Part shown: positions 25,249 through 33,973 of the stretch, piece after piece
Layout of the letters: each line of letters begins with the position of its first letter
Numbering within the stretch: the first letter of the stretch is position 1
DNA from: Streptomyces sp. NL15-2K
Lineage (GTDB): Bacteria; Actinomycetota; Actinomycetes; Streptomycetales; Streptomycetaceae
DNA length: 64,000 bases
Direction: 5' to 3'
Assembly (NCBI RefSeq): GCF_030551255.1
Contig: NZ_CP130630.1
Location: 5,313,501-5,377,500, forward strand
Program-made: the position numbers and the translations under genes
The notes under the pieces: model-generated
Told to the model about the DNA's origin: nothing
The model's input: only the letters and a program-made list of their open reading frames with translations
Database searches by the model: none

Positions 25249-26088
25249 GTGCCCAACCCTTTCAATGAACCGATCATCGAAGAGTTCCGCGCCAACAAGG
25301 GCCGCGTAGGCGGCTACTTCGAGGGCGCCCGACTGATCCTCCTCACCACCACCGGCGCCCGCACCGGCACCCCGCACACCACCCCGGTCGGCTACCTCCC
25401 CGACGGCGACGGCCGCGTCCTCGTCATCGCCTCGGCCGGCGGCGCGGACCGGCACCCGCACTGGTACACCAACCTCCTCGCGCATCCCCACGTCACCATC
25501 GACAGCGGCGCGTTCACCTACGAGGCGCGGGCCGTCGTACTGCAAGGCGAGGAGCGCGACCGGGCCTTCGCGCGGGCCGTCGAGGCGGACCCTGGCTGGG
25601 CGGAGTACCAGCAGAAGACGGAGCGGGTGATCCCGGTGGTCGCCCTGCACGAGATCGCCCAGGACGGTCCGCCGAACATCAACGCCGGTTCCATGGGCGA
25701 GGCGATCAAGGTCGTCCATGACGCCTTCCGGCGCGAACTCGCCCTGATTCGCCAGGAGATGAGCGCCGGCACGTCCACGCTCGGCGCCCAGCTCCGCGTG
25801 AACTGCCTGACCTTCTGCCAGGGCCTGCACAACCACCACACCGGCGAGGACCTCGGCATGTTCCCGGTCCTCGCCGACCGGTACCCGGATGCCGCGCCCG
25901 CCCTGGCACGCCTGCGACACGAGCACGAGCGGATCGCCGAGCTCGTCGAGGAACTGCGCCGGACGGTGACCGCCGAGAACGCCGACCCGGCCACCGCCCG
26001 CGCCGAGGTCGAACGCCTCACGGCCGAGCTCGAGGCCCATCTGACGTACGAGGAAGAGCAGTTGATCCCGCTCCTCGCCGCCGCCTGA
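25249..26088 (+). CDS. Deazaflavin-dependent nitroreductase fused to hemerythrin domain
   Basis: 279 aa from GTG 25249. Residues 1-140 are a DDN/F420H2-dependent nitroreductase-like split barrel (ARLILLTTTGARTGTPHTTPVGYLPDG, HPHWYTNLLAHPHVTI). Residues 145-279 are a hemerythrin HHE four-helix bundle with candidate di-iron ligands in HDAFRREL, NHHTGED, HEHERI and HLTYEEE. The fusion joins F420-linked chemistry to an oxygen- or NO-sensing iron centre in one cytoplasmic protein. Confidence 0.88.
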   Translation: MPNPFNEPIIEEFRANKGRVGGYFEGARLILLTTTGARTGTPHTTPVGYLPDGDGRVLVIASAGGADRHPHWYTNLLAHPHVTIDSGAFTYEARAVVLQGEERDRAFARAVEADPGWAEYQQKTERVIPVVALHEIAQDGPPNINAGSMGEAIKVVHDAFRRELALIRQEMSAGTSTLGAQLRVNCLTFCQGLHNHHTGEDLGMFPVLADRYPDAAPALARLRHEHERIAELVEELRRTVTAENADPATARAEVERLTAELEAHLTYEEEQLIPLLAAA

Positions 26089-26122
26089 GCCATGGGGGCA
26101 CCTCGCAGAGGAGGTGCCCCCC

Positions 26123-26229
26123 TAGGGCCTGTCCGGCGGATCATGCCGCAGACGCGGGGTCTGGCACGCCCATCTGCGTTCATTAGTCGCCGCCGATTTC
26201 CTGCGACCTGATCCGCCGGACAGGCCCTA
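26123..26229. repeat. 107-bp MITE with 21-bp terminal inverted repeats
   Basis: Perfect inverted ends 26123-26143 and 26209-26229 (core ggcctgtccggcggatca), with a TA at each outer edge. Its two subterminal halves match the opposite ends of the 186-bp element at 52895-53080, in reverse orientation; the middle is deleted. It lies between converging genes and overlaps the last few bases of the motor-protein gene on the minus strand. Confidence 0.88.
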
Positions 26230-28332
26230 CAGCGGCTGGAACGGCAGCGCCCTCCCGTGCACCACCTCCAGCCGCGACACCGCCCGCGTCAGCACCACGT
26301 ACAGCCGGTGCAGCCCCCGCTGCTCCGCCTCCGCGATCGCGGCCGGCTCGACGGCGACGACATGGTCGTACTCCAGGCCCTTGACGACACTCGCCGGCAC
26401 CAGACTCACCCGGGCGCCCAGCTCCTGCGGGCCGGCCGCCGCGATCCCGGCCGCGTCGAGGGCGTCGCGCACGGCGGGCACGTCCGCGTCGGCCGCGACG
26501 ACCCCGACGGACCCCTCGCGTGCCAGCGCGTCGCGTACGGCGTCCACGACCGCGCCCGGCAGATCGCCCGCCGCCTCCCGGATCCTCAGCTCCCCGTCGC
26601 CGCGCAGGGACCGGCCCGGCGGCACGTCCACGTCGAGCCGTTCCAGCAGCCGGTTGGCGAGCGTCACGACGGCCTCCGGCACCCGGAACCCGATGGTCAG
26701 CGGCACCACGGCCGCGTCCGGCTTCCCCAGGTGCCGCAGGGCCGTGTCCCACGACCGGGCCGCCCACGGCGAGGTCCCCTGCGCCAGGTCGCCGAGGACG
26801 GTGAGCGAGCCGAAGGCGGCCCGCCGGGCGATCGCCCGGCACTCCATCGGGGACAGGTCCTGCGCCTCGTCGACGACGAGATGGCCGTACCCTGCCGGAT
26901 GCTCGATCAGCCCGGCCACCTCGTCGAGCAGGACGAGGTCGGCGGCCGACCAGCGCGCCGATTTCCAGGACCGCGGCGGCTTCGCCCACAGCAGCGCCTT
27001 CCGCTCGTCGCCGTCCAGCAGCCCTTCGGCGGCGGTCGCCAGGACCTCCGGCTCGGTGAGGAGTTCGGCCACGACCTCCTCCGGCCGCACCCGGGGCCAT
27101 ACGGCGTCGACGTACGCCCCGATCGCCCGTGACCGCTCGATCTTCCGCACCCAGGCGTTCGGCTGCGGCCCGGCCCGCCGCTCGGCCCGCATGAGCACGT
27201 ACCGCACGACCCGGCTGCGCACCCGCTCCCGCCCGACACCGTACGGCGGCTCCTCGGCCCGCACGTCGTGCAGGATCCGCGCGAGTTCCTCGGCGGGCAC
27301 CCGCCAGTGGTACGACCCGTCGGGCACGGCGAGGGAACCCACCCCGTCCGCCGACACACGCGCGTACAGCGCCCTGCGCAGCACCTCGGCCATCCGGGCG
27401 TCGTGCTTGACCATGGCGGTCCGCTCGCCGTCGGCCCCGGTGACCGGGTGCCGGGCGATCTCCTCCAGGAGCGTCGACTGCCGCACGCCGGTCTCGCCGA
27501 GGGCCGGGAGCACCTGCGAGATGTACGACAGGAAGGTGCGGTTGGGTCCCAGGATCAGCAGGCCGCCGCGCCGGATGCGCTGCGGGTGGGTGTAGAGCAG
27601 GTAGGCGGCGCGGTGCAGGCCGACGGCGGTCTTGCCGGTGCCCGGAGCGCCCTGCACGCACACCGACAGCGCCAGGTCCCCTCGTACGAGATCGTCCTGC
27701 TCGGGCTGGATGGTCGCGGCGATGTCCCGCATCGGGCCGACCCGGGGCCGCTCGATCTCGCGGGCCACGATGTCACTGGCCAAGATGTCGCCGGCCAAGA
27801 TGTCGCTGACCTGGGACTCGGCCCGGCACTCGCCGTGGTCCAGGTGCTCGTCCTCCAGGCCGGTGAGGTCGGCGGAGTCGCCCCGGCTGCCGGGGGCCCA
27901 GCCGAAGCGGCGGCGGACGGCGACGCCCTGCGGGTCGCGGGCGCTCGCCTGGTAGAAGGCGCGGGAGACGGGGGCGCGCCAGTCGACGACGAGGGGCGGG
28001 GCGGCGGGGTGCTCGCTGATCCGGAGGCGGCCGACGTGCAGTGCTTGATCAGCGGCCTCCGGCCGCGGGCTCTGCCCGGCGTGTTCTCCGTCCGAGAAGT
28101 CCAGCCGGCCGAAGAACAGCGGCCCTTCGGGCAGCTCCCCCAGCTGCTTGGCCTGGCTGCGCAGCTGGTAGCCGAGGACTTCGGCGTCGGCACCGGAGGC
28201 GGAGACGTCCTCGCCGGTGACGACCTGTTCCCGGGCGCCGTCGACCATGGCGGCGAGGGCGGTGCGGCAGCGGTCGTGGTGGGCTCGTTCGTGATCGAGG
28301 GCCTGCCGGAGGGCGGGGTCGGGTGACGTCAT
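26227..28332 (-). CDS. HelR/HelD-like RNA polymerase-recycling motor ATPase
   Basis: 701 aa, UvrD-like superfamily 1. A coiled-coil N-terminal arm (about 1-70) precedes an insertion VDWRAPVSRAFYQASA, Walker A GAPGTGKT (228-235), DEAQDLSPMECR (motif II), the Q/R motif in TIGFRVPEAV, and the C-terminal VLTRAVSRLEVVHG. Size and layout match actinobacterial HelD/HelR, which remove RNAP from DNA and can displace rifamycins. No canonical rifamycin-associated promoter element was seen upstream. Codirectional with a TetR gene 55 bp upstream. Confidence 0.85.
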   Translation of the reverse strand: MTSPDPALRQALDHERAHHDRCRTALAAMVDGAREQVVTGEDVSASGADAEVLGYQLRSQAKQLGELPEGPLFFGRLDFSDGEHAGQSPRPEAADQALHVGRLRISEHPAAPPLVVDWRAPVSRAFYQASARDPQGVAVRRRFGWAPGSRGDSADLTGLEDEHLDHGECRAESQVSDILAGDILASDIVAREIERPRVGPMRDIAATIQPEQDDLVRGDLALSVCVQGAPGTGKTAVGLHRAAYLLYTHPQRIRRGGLLILGPNRTFLSYISQVLPALGETGVRQSTLLEEIARHPVTGADGERTAMVKHDARMAEVLRRALYARVSADGVGSLAVPDGSYHWRVPAEELARILHDVRAEEPPYGVGRERVRSRVVRYVLMRAERRAGPQPNAWVRKIERSRAIGAYVDAVWPRVRPEEVVAELLTEPEVLATAAEGLLDGDERKALLWAKPPRSWKSARWSAADLVLLDEVAGLIEHPAGYGHLVVDEAQDLSPMECRAIARRAAFGSLTVLGDLAQGTSPWAARSWDTALRHLGKPDAAVVPLTIGFRVPEAVVTLANRLLERLDVDVPPGRSLRGDGELRIREAAGDLPGAVVDAVRDALAREGSVGVVAADADVPAVRDALDAAGIAAAGPQELGARVSLVPASVVKGLEYDHVVAVEPAAIAEAEQRGLHRLYVVLTRAVSRLEVVHGRALPFQPL

Positions 28333-28387
28333 TCCGACGAGCGTACCGGAATAACGTAACCGAGTTAAATTTCTTACCGAGACTCAA

Positions 28388-28999
28388 TCAAGCGAGATGC
28401 GGCAGCCCCGCCGCCAGCTGCCCGAACGCCCGCTCCGCCGCGGCCACCGCATCCGCCCGCACGTCCGCCACCCGCTCCCCGGCCGCGATCCGCCGCCAGT
28501 TCTCCTGCGCGAGGATCCGCCGCACGGCGATGATCTGACCGGCGGCCAGCCGGGCCTCCAGTCCGCCGCCGAGGGCCTCGGCGAGCGCGGCCTCGGAACG
28601 CTCCACGAAGCCGTACGCGCGCGCGACCAGGGAGGGAGTCCCGTAGAGCAGCTTGTGGAAGGCGAGCACCTCGGGGTGATCGTTGAGCCCGGTGACGGGG
28701 TCGCAGCGCTCGAGCCCCTCCAGGAAGTGCCGCCGCAGCGCCTCCAGAGGCGTGGGCCCCTCGCCCACGATCCGCGCGGCCTCGTCCTCGTGATCGGCGA
28801 TCCGGTGCAGGACGAGGTCCTCCTTGGCCGGGAAGTAGCGGAAGAGGGTCGGCTTGGAGATCTCGGCGGCGGCCGCGATCTCGGCGACGGACACCGCGTC
28901 GAAGCCCTTCTCCAGGAACAGCCGGATCGCGATGTCCGACACCACCTGGTACATCCGCTGCTTCTTCCGCTCGCGCAGCCCCGCCTCGCCGGTGCTCAT
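28388..28999 (-). CDS. TetR-family transcriptional regulator
   Basis: 203 aa. N-terminal HTH: IAIRLFLEKGFDAVSVAEIAAAAEISKPTLFRYFPAKEDLV. The C-terminal ligand domain is of the TetR_C_17-like MSMEG type. It lies just upstream of the HelR-like gene on the same strand. The 55-bp gap holds repeated ctcggta/ctcggtt words that may be operators for it. Confidence 0.9.
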   Translation of the reverse strand: MSTGEAGLRERKKQRMYQVVSDIAIRLFLEKGFDAVSVAEIAAAAEISKPTLFRYFPAKEDLVLHRIADHEDEAARIVGEGPTPLEALRRHFLEGLERCDPVTGLNDHPEVLAFHKLLYGTPSLVARAYGFVERSEAALAEALGGGLEARLAAGQIIAVRRILAQENWRRIAAGERVADVRADAVAAAERAFGQLAAGLPHLA

Positions 29000-29093
29000 G
29001 GCCGTTCCGTCCTAGGAGCCTGTGTCACGCCTCTTCGAGGAAGAGAGCATACGAGTCGACGACCACGCCCGCTCCCGCCCACCGCACGCCCGG

Positions 29094-30197
29094 TTACCCG
29101 GAAACGATTCGCCCCGCGCCCGCATGGGACCGCTGCCAGCGCACGAGTGCGGCCACGATCTGCCATGAGCTCGGCACCGACTCCAACCCCAGGGGGACAG
29201 CCGCCGCGGCCAGGATTCTCCGCAGTTTCAGTCCGGCACGGACGAACCGACGCCAGTGGGAGTCCGGTCCGGAGCCCAGCGAGAGGGCCACGCGGATGAC
29301 ATCGGTGAAGACGGACTGCGCCCTTTTGTAGTCGATGAGCAGCGGAAGATCGTGCTCCCATCCACTGGAGCTGCCCGGGCGGATCTCTTCTACGACCGCG
29401 CTCCACCGCTGCGTCATCCGCTCTTCCTGCCACTTCGGGTACCGCATCAGGTACAGGTGCGTGGCCAGGTCGTACAGCGGGTCGCCCAGCATCGCCAATT
29501 CCCAGTCGATCGTCCAGAGTTCGCGCTCCGGGGCGACGATGAAGTTCTCTCTGTGCAGATCGGCGTGCAGCAGGCAGAAGGGCCGCTGCGCGAGCCCGGT
29601 CACATGGGCCCGGAGCCACTTGAACGAAACCCTGCTCAGGCCGAGATCCTCGAAGAGACTTTCGAACAGCGGCAGGTTTCGCGCATAGACACGCTCTTCG
29701 GTGAAATGAATCAGCCGCTCAAGGAATCCCTCCGTGTCACCGTCCTTGGGCCGGTCCACGGCCTCGCACCGCCGCTCGGCGTGCATGGTCCCGGGACTCA
29801 CGGCGGCCAGCTGCCGGAAAACGTCGACAATCTGGTCGAAAATCTCCTCAGGGACCGCCTCGCCGGAGGGATAGAGCGAGCCGAGCGTCACTCCTTCGAT
29901 GAACCGCTGCAAGCCGGTGCGGTCGACCTCGATGATGTCCGGAATACGGGAGATCCGCCCAGCAAGGGCACTCAGCAACTGCTCCTCGGAGACGAAGCAG
30001 CGCCGGTCGAACCAGAGAAGATTGCTGCGCGGCTCCCGGCACTTCCAGCGGACGGGAGCCGGCGATGCCGTTTCCCCCGGCAGCGGAAACACATACGTCT
30101 CGTGGTGGTAACCGTGGAGTGGTCCCTCGACCATTCCCGGATCGCCACTCACCTCGACCGCACGCAGTCGAGCACCGGAAGTTGATTCGGGTGACAT
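29094..30197 (-). CDS. Phosphotransferase (APH/choline-kinase fold)
   Basis: 367 aa. Protein-kinase-like fold with catalytic loop CLLHADLHRENFIVAPE and metal-binding TIDWELAMLGDPLYDLATHL. The N-terminal part (GYHHETYVFPLP, then VRWKCREP) supplies the nucleotide-binding strand. The substrate is unknown; resistance, amino-sugar or choline-type kinases share the fold. Divergent from a HAD phosphatase gene, so the two could add and remove a phosphate on the same small molecule (inference). First gene of the accessory island. Confidence 0.8.
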   Translation of the reverse strand: MSPESTSGARLRAVEVSGDPGMVEGPLHGYHHETYVFPLPGETASPAPVRWKCREPRSNLLWFDRRCFVSEEQLLSALAGRISRIPDIIEVDRTGLQRFIEGVTLGSLYPSGEAVPEEIFDQIVDVFRQLAAVSPGTMHAERRCEAVDRPKDGDTEGFLERLIHFTEERVYARNLPLFESLFEDLGLSRVSFKWLRAHVTGLAQRPFCLLHADLHRENFIVAPERELWTIDWELAMLGDPLYDLATHLYLMRYPKWQEERMTQRWSAVVEEIRPGSSSGWEHDLPLLIDYKRAQSVFTDVIRVALSLGSGPDSHWRRFVRAGLKLRRILAAAAVPLGLESVPSSWQIVAALVRWQRSHAGAGRIVSG

Positions 30198-30372
30198 TGC
30201 CCGTTTTCTCTCGCCTCGAGCCCTGTCGCAGGGTACGCAAGTGTCAGCACATTACTCCCCGTCGGCGAGCATCGTGGCAGAAGCCCCGCCGCGCGTCGAA
30301 ACCGGCAGCTGCTGAGCTGGCCGCGCGGCCACGCCGTGGTCCACACTGAACCGGGTGGCCAGGAGGAGACCC

Positions 30373-31119
30373 ATGAGTGAGGCACCCGACGAGCATGACG
30401 TTCTGCGGCGGCTGCTCGACCGCACGCAAGCGGTGCTCTTCGACTTCGACGGTCCTGTCGCGGACCTGTTCAGGGGCATCTCGACCGCACCGGTGGCCGA
30501 CGAGATCAAGGACGCGGTGCGCGGTCTGTGGGGCGCACTGGACCAGACCGTCGAGGACTGCGACGACTCGCACGGCATCCTCCAGCGCGTCAGGGACATG
30601 TACGACCGGCGCCGCTGGGCCGACCCCGGTCGAGAGGCACTCGAAGCGGCGGAACGCATCGTGACGGAGCACGAGTTCGACGCGGTGAAGTCGGCGATTC
30701 CGGAAACGTACTTCGCCGACCTCGTGGAGGCGCTGCAAGACCTCCACCTGCGTCTCGCGATCGTGAGCAACAACGCGGACGGCCCGATCATGGAGTTCCT
30801 CAAGTGCCTCGGTCTCCAGTCGAAGTTCGACGTCGTAGAGGGGCGTGATCCACGCGAGCCGCGCCACATGAAGCCCCACCCCGACTCCGTGAACCGTGCT
30901 CTCACACAGCTGGAGCTGTCGCATCTCCCTTCCGCCTGCCTCTTCATCGGAGATCAGCTCACCGACTTGGAGGCGTCCCTCGATGCGGGAACACGGTTCA
31001 TCGGATACACCCGTTCGACCGAGCGCGCAGAAGAGATGCGGCGCCGCGGCGCCGACTGGGTCGTGTCGTCGCACGAGCCGCTCCTCAGGGCGGCCCAGGC
31101 ACCGCGGAACGTGAACTGA
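30373..31119 (+). CDS. HAD-family phosphatase, paralogue 1
   Basis: 248 aa, aggagg ribosome site before ATG 30373. HAD motifs: VLFDFDGPVADLF (nucleophile and acid Asp), IVSNNADGP (motif II), MKPHPDS (Lys) and LFIGDQLTDLEAS (motif IV). The cap between motifs I and II is helical (C1). The DFDGP signature and overall layout are shared with the HAD genes at 32191 and 33974, so they are paralogues. Substrate unknown. Confidence 0.87.
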   Translation: MSEAPDEHDVLRRLLDRTQAVLFDFDGPVADLFRGISTAPVADEIKDAVRGLWGALDQTVEDCDDSHGILQRVRDMYDRRRWADPGREALEAAERIVTEHEFDAVKSAIPETYFADLVEALQDLHLRLAIVSNNADGPIMEFLKCLGLQSKFDVVEGRDPREPRHMKPHPDSVNRALTQLELSHLPSACLFIGDQLTDLEASLDAGTRFIGYTRSTERAEEMRRRGADWVVSSHEPLLRAAQAPRNVN

Positions 31120-31219
31120 CCTTCTGGTACAGCCGAGTTGACCGAGGCATCATGGTGGACCTCGGAGATCGACAGGCATCGCCGCCGCCTCGTGTCCGCG
31201 GCGCAACAGGGGGTCGAGG

Positions 31220-32200
31220 GTGTCTTCTCGCAGGCCGGGCGGAAGCGGTCAGCCCAGATTCGAACGTGTGCGGCAGTCGCTGAGCGCATGGAAGCCGCGC
31301 ATCGTCAAGTGGCTGCTGGCCTTCGTCGCGGTACTCGGAATCGCCGCCGAAATCATCGAGCCGCTGGGAAAGGTACTCAAGGGACAGGGCTTTCTCGGTG
31401 GATCCTTCGCCGCACTCATCGCCCTCATTCTTCTCGACGCCGTTGGCGACTCTGATCCGCAGGAGGTATCCGGCGTCTACGTCCTCGCCGACCTGGGCGA
31501 TCTGCGTACCCCGATGGCGGAGGCGTTCGAGGCCCGAGTCGTCAGCATCGACTTCTCCGGGTTCAGCATGCAGACGCTGCTCGGTCTGCTCATGGAACCC
31601 CTCAACCGGCTGGGCGACGAGAAAGTCAACATCCAGGAGCTGACGCTTCGCCTCACTATCGCCCATCTCAATCTGCCGCTGAGTCTGCCCGGAAAACTTG
31701 AGCCCGCCGAGAGCGCTGATCACCCCGACGGCACGCTGCATTTCATGGATTCCGAAGAAAATCGCGAACGCATGCGTGAGAAATACACGTTGCACAACTG
31801 GAACGAACTCAAGCGACTACTGGAACGGGTTCACGAGAAAAACCCGAACATCGCCATCTCCTGCGAAGTTCGGGAGTCACCCCAGGTACCTGAGCGAAAA
31901 CTCTACATATTCAATCACGAGAAGGTATTTTCCGCACCGTACGGAATCAGGGAAAGCAGCGTGGAATGGCGCGGAAATTCTTTCCGGATCCTCGACACCG
32001 AGGGTTTTGGATTCAAGTACGGAAATGCGCGGATCATCGGATGGGACCGGCGATCCAGATCTCGCTCGACCCAGGAAATCGCCGAGCATCACATGGAATG
32101 GCACCGGAATCTGTGGGAAAGGTTGAAGTACATCAAGCCCAGGCACCCCGTCATCGCCGACCCTCGGTGGGTGCGACCCGACGAGCAGTCTCAGGCCTGA
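31220..32200 (+). CDS. Membrane protein of unknown family
   Basis: 326 aa from GTG 31220; the exact start is uncertain (a GTG near 31268 is also possible). Two adjacent N-terminal helices (IVKWLLAFVAVLGIAAEII and FLGGSFAALIALILLDAVG) are followed by a ~250-residue soluble part with LYIFNHEKVFSAPYGIRESS and FRILDTEGFGFKYGNARIIGW. I recognise no family. Codon use is more A/T-rich than its neighbours, especially after 31700, suggesting recent transfer. Its stop overlaps the 3' end of the opposing HAD gene. Confidence 0.7.
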   Translation: MSSRRPGGSGQPRFERVRQSLSAWKPRIVKWLLAFVAVLGIAAEIIEPLGKVLKGQGFLGGSFAALIALILLDAVGDSDPQEVSGVYVLADLGDLRTPMAEAFEARVVSIDFSGFSMQTLLGLLMEPLNRLGDEKVNIQELTLRLTIAHLNLPLSLPGKLEPAESADHPDGTLHFMDSEENRERMREKYTLHNWNELKRLLERVHEKNPNIAISCEVRESPQVPERKLYIFNHEKVFSAPYGIRESSVEWRGNSFRILDTEGFGFKYGNARIIGWDRRSRSRSTQEIAEHHMEWHRNLWERLKYIKPRHPVIADPRWVRPDEQSQA

Positions 32201-32940
32201 GTGCGGATCAGCTTGAGTACAGGCTCCAGTGAGGCGACGATCGTCTCGGCGCCCGCGTCCCGCAGCAGCTTCTCCTTGTGCTCGTTACGCGCGTAGCCGA
32301 GAAACGGAACGCCGGCCGCGTCAGCGGCGAGCAGGTCCGAGGGAGTGTCGCCGATCATCAGGGCGGTGGACGATGCCGAACCCATCGCGTTCAGGGCCCG
32401 GTGCAGGCAGTGCGGGTCGGGCTTGAGGAGGTTCAGCTCCTGGATGCGACCGTAGATGTGCGGGGCGAAGCAGGAGGTGAGGCCGCGGCTCGCCAGGTAC
32501 GTGCGCACCACCCGGGGGGAGTTGTTGGTGGCGATCGCCAGCCGGGAGCCCACGGCCTTCCAGGTGCGTATCAGCGGGTCGGCGTACGGCGTGGGCATCG
32601 CCAGGGCGGTGGCCCGCAGTTCTTCTTGGGTGAGACGTTCCTCCAGCTCGGCCACGAGGTCGCTGCCGGGGTGTCTGCGGTCGACGGCGCGCAGGACGAT
32701 GTGCGGGTCCGGGGACTTGCGTTCGTCGTCGGTCAGCAGGCCGTGCAGGCCGCGTCCTTCGAGCCAGTCCACCAGGTCGTTCGCCACCTTCTCCGCCGAG
32801 TGCCCGGCGAACAGGCCGCAGATCGGCCCGTCGAAGTCCCACAGCACGACTCGGGCGCGCTTGATCAGGTCCCGAAGCCTCTCGGTGTCGTTCTCTGTGT
32901 CTGATGCCACCGGTTCAGTCTGCGTCGTATCGGAAGTCAC
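32191..32940 (-). CDS. HAD-family phosphatase, paralogue 2
   Basis: 249 aa. GTG 32940 overlaps the upstream GntR stop by one base (TAGTG), giving tight coupling. HAD motifs: VLWDFDGPICGLF, IATNNSPRV, LKPDPHCL, LMIGDTPSDL. Highly similar in layout to the HAD protein at 33974-34726. Encoded as the second gene of a GntR-HAD operon, so the regulator likely controls it and itself. Confidence 0.87.
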   Translation of the reverse strand: MTSDTTQTEPVASDTENDTERLRDLIKRARVVLWDFDGPICGLFAGHSAEKVANDLVDWLEGRGLHGLLTDDERKSPDPHIVLRAVDRRHPGSDLVAELEERLTQEELRATALAMPTPYADPLIRTWKAVGSRLAIATNNSPRVVRTYLASRGLTSCFAPHIYGRIQELNLLKPDPHCLHRALNAMGSASSTALMIGDTPSDLLAADAAGVPFLGYARNEHKEKLLRDAGAETIVASLEPVLKLIRTQA

Positions 32941-33818
32941 TAGGAGAGTGTCAGGTCCCTGGTGATGGTTTCCCAGAGGGCGTCGAACCACTTCTGCGAT
33001 TGCTCCACGAACGCGGCGTCCCGCTGACCGGCGCCGTCCTCGAAGGAGAAGAGGAGGGATTCGGTGCCGAGGACGTCGTACATGTCGAGGGTTCCGGTGT
33101 CCGAGGGCTCCTCGCGGCGGGTGACCGTGTAGTACGCGATCAGCGCCTCCGTGCCGTTGAGGAGGTACAGCTTCACCGGCGGGGTGAAGGGCAGCGCGCG
33201 GAACGTGACGCGGACGTCGATGTCGTGGGAGGAGCTCAAGGAGCGGAGGCTGTGCCGCAGGACGTGGGCCTGGGAGTTGCGCATCTCCAGCCAGCGCTGA
33301 TGGACCGGGTCGCCGTCGACCGGGCCCCCGACCGGGACCGGGAAGGCCAGGGCGATGTCGCGGGAGGGCAGGAGGATACGGACGTCGATGGACTGGGGGC
33401 GTACGCGGTGCTCGTGGATCAGACGGAGCGGCTGGCCCAGTGCCACGAGGAGGCTCTCCGCCGTCAGGCAGGCCGCGTCGATCCGTACGTGCGGCGCGGC
33501 GAACGCCTCGGCGAGCCTCGGTGCCAGCCCCACCATCGTCGGCTGGGGTTCCCCCGGTCCGCGGGTCGGCTCGGCGATCCTCGGCGGGCTCCCCTTGCTC
33601 ACATTGATCAGGAGGCCGTCCTCCTGAAGGGACCTCAGGGCCTGGCGGACCGCGCCGCGTTCCACGCCGAACTCCTCGGCGAGCTCGGCCTGGGTGGGCA
33701 GGCGGTCCCCCGCCTTGAGGTCGCCCACGCGGATCCGTTCCCGCAGGATGTCCGCGATCTCCTGGGGCGAGAGTCTTCTGCTGCCGTCCACGGCCACGTT
33801 CTCCTGAGTCACGACCAA
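32940..33818 (-). CDS. GntR-type winged-helix regulator, paralogue 1
   Basis: 292 aa if read from TTG 33818; GTG 33812 is an alternative. The N-terminal winged helix reads LSPQEIADILRERIRVGDLK, RLPTQAELAEEFGVERGAVR and QALRSLQEDGLL. The C-terminal 200 residues are not UTRA or FCD; they contain HVRIDAACLTAESL, RILLPSRDIALAFPVPVGG and FRALPFTPPVKLYLLNGTEA, shared by all three paralogues, and end WFDALWETITRDLTLS. The ligand is unknown. Coupled to HAD paralogue 2. Confidence 0.85.
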   Translation of the reverse strand: MVVTQENVAVDGSRRLSPQEIADILRERIRVGDLKAGDRLPTQAELAEEFGVERGAVRQALRSLQEDGLLINVSKGSPPRIAEPTRGPGEPQPTMVGLAPRLAEAFAAPHVRIDAACLTAESLLVALGQPLRLIHEHRVRPQSIDVRILLPSRDIALAFPVPVGGPVDGDPVHQRWLEMRNSQAHVLRHSLRSLSSSHDIDVRVTFRALPFTPPVKLYLLNGTEALIAYYTVTRREEPSDTGTLDMYDVLGTESLLFSFEDGAGQRDAAFVEQSQKWFDALWETITRDLTLS

Positions 33819-33875
33819 ACGCTATGGCGCCACTCCATCTGGGGGGAGTTGTTTGAAGCTCGTGTATAAGTAGTC

Positions 33876-33917
33876 GCCAAGTGGAGACAACTTAATCATG
33901 TTTGGTTGCCAACTTGG
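33876..33917. promoter_or_regulatory. Operator-like block upstream of GntR paralogue 1
   Basis: Contains gccaagtgg at one end and ttggttgccaacttgg at the other, so CCAAGT/ACTTGG arms face each other. The same ~42-bp block occurs upstream of both other GntR paralogues (35762-35802 and 37101-37142). It lies about 60-100 bp before the start codon. Confidence 0.75.
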
Positions 33918-33973
33918 TTGAGTTGGCGCCACCATATGAGTCACGGGCGCCCGGGCGGACACCATGGGAGCGC

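Noticed and set aside
28333..28390. Rifamycin-associated element upstream of the HelR-like gene
   Set aside because: No sequence resembling the known inverted repeat was found in the gap.
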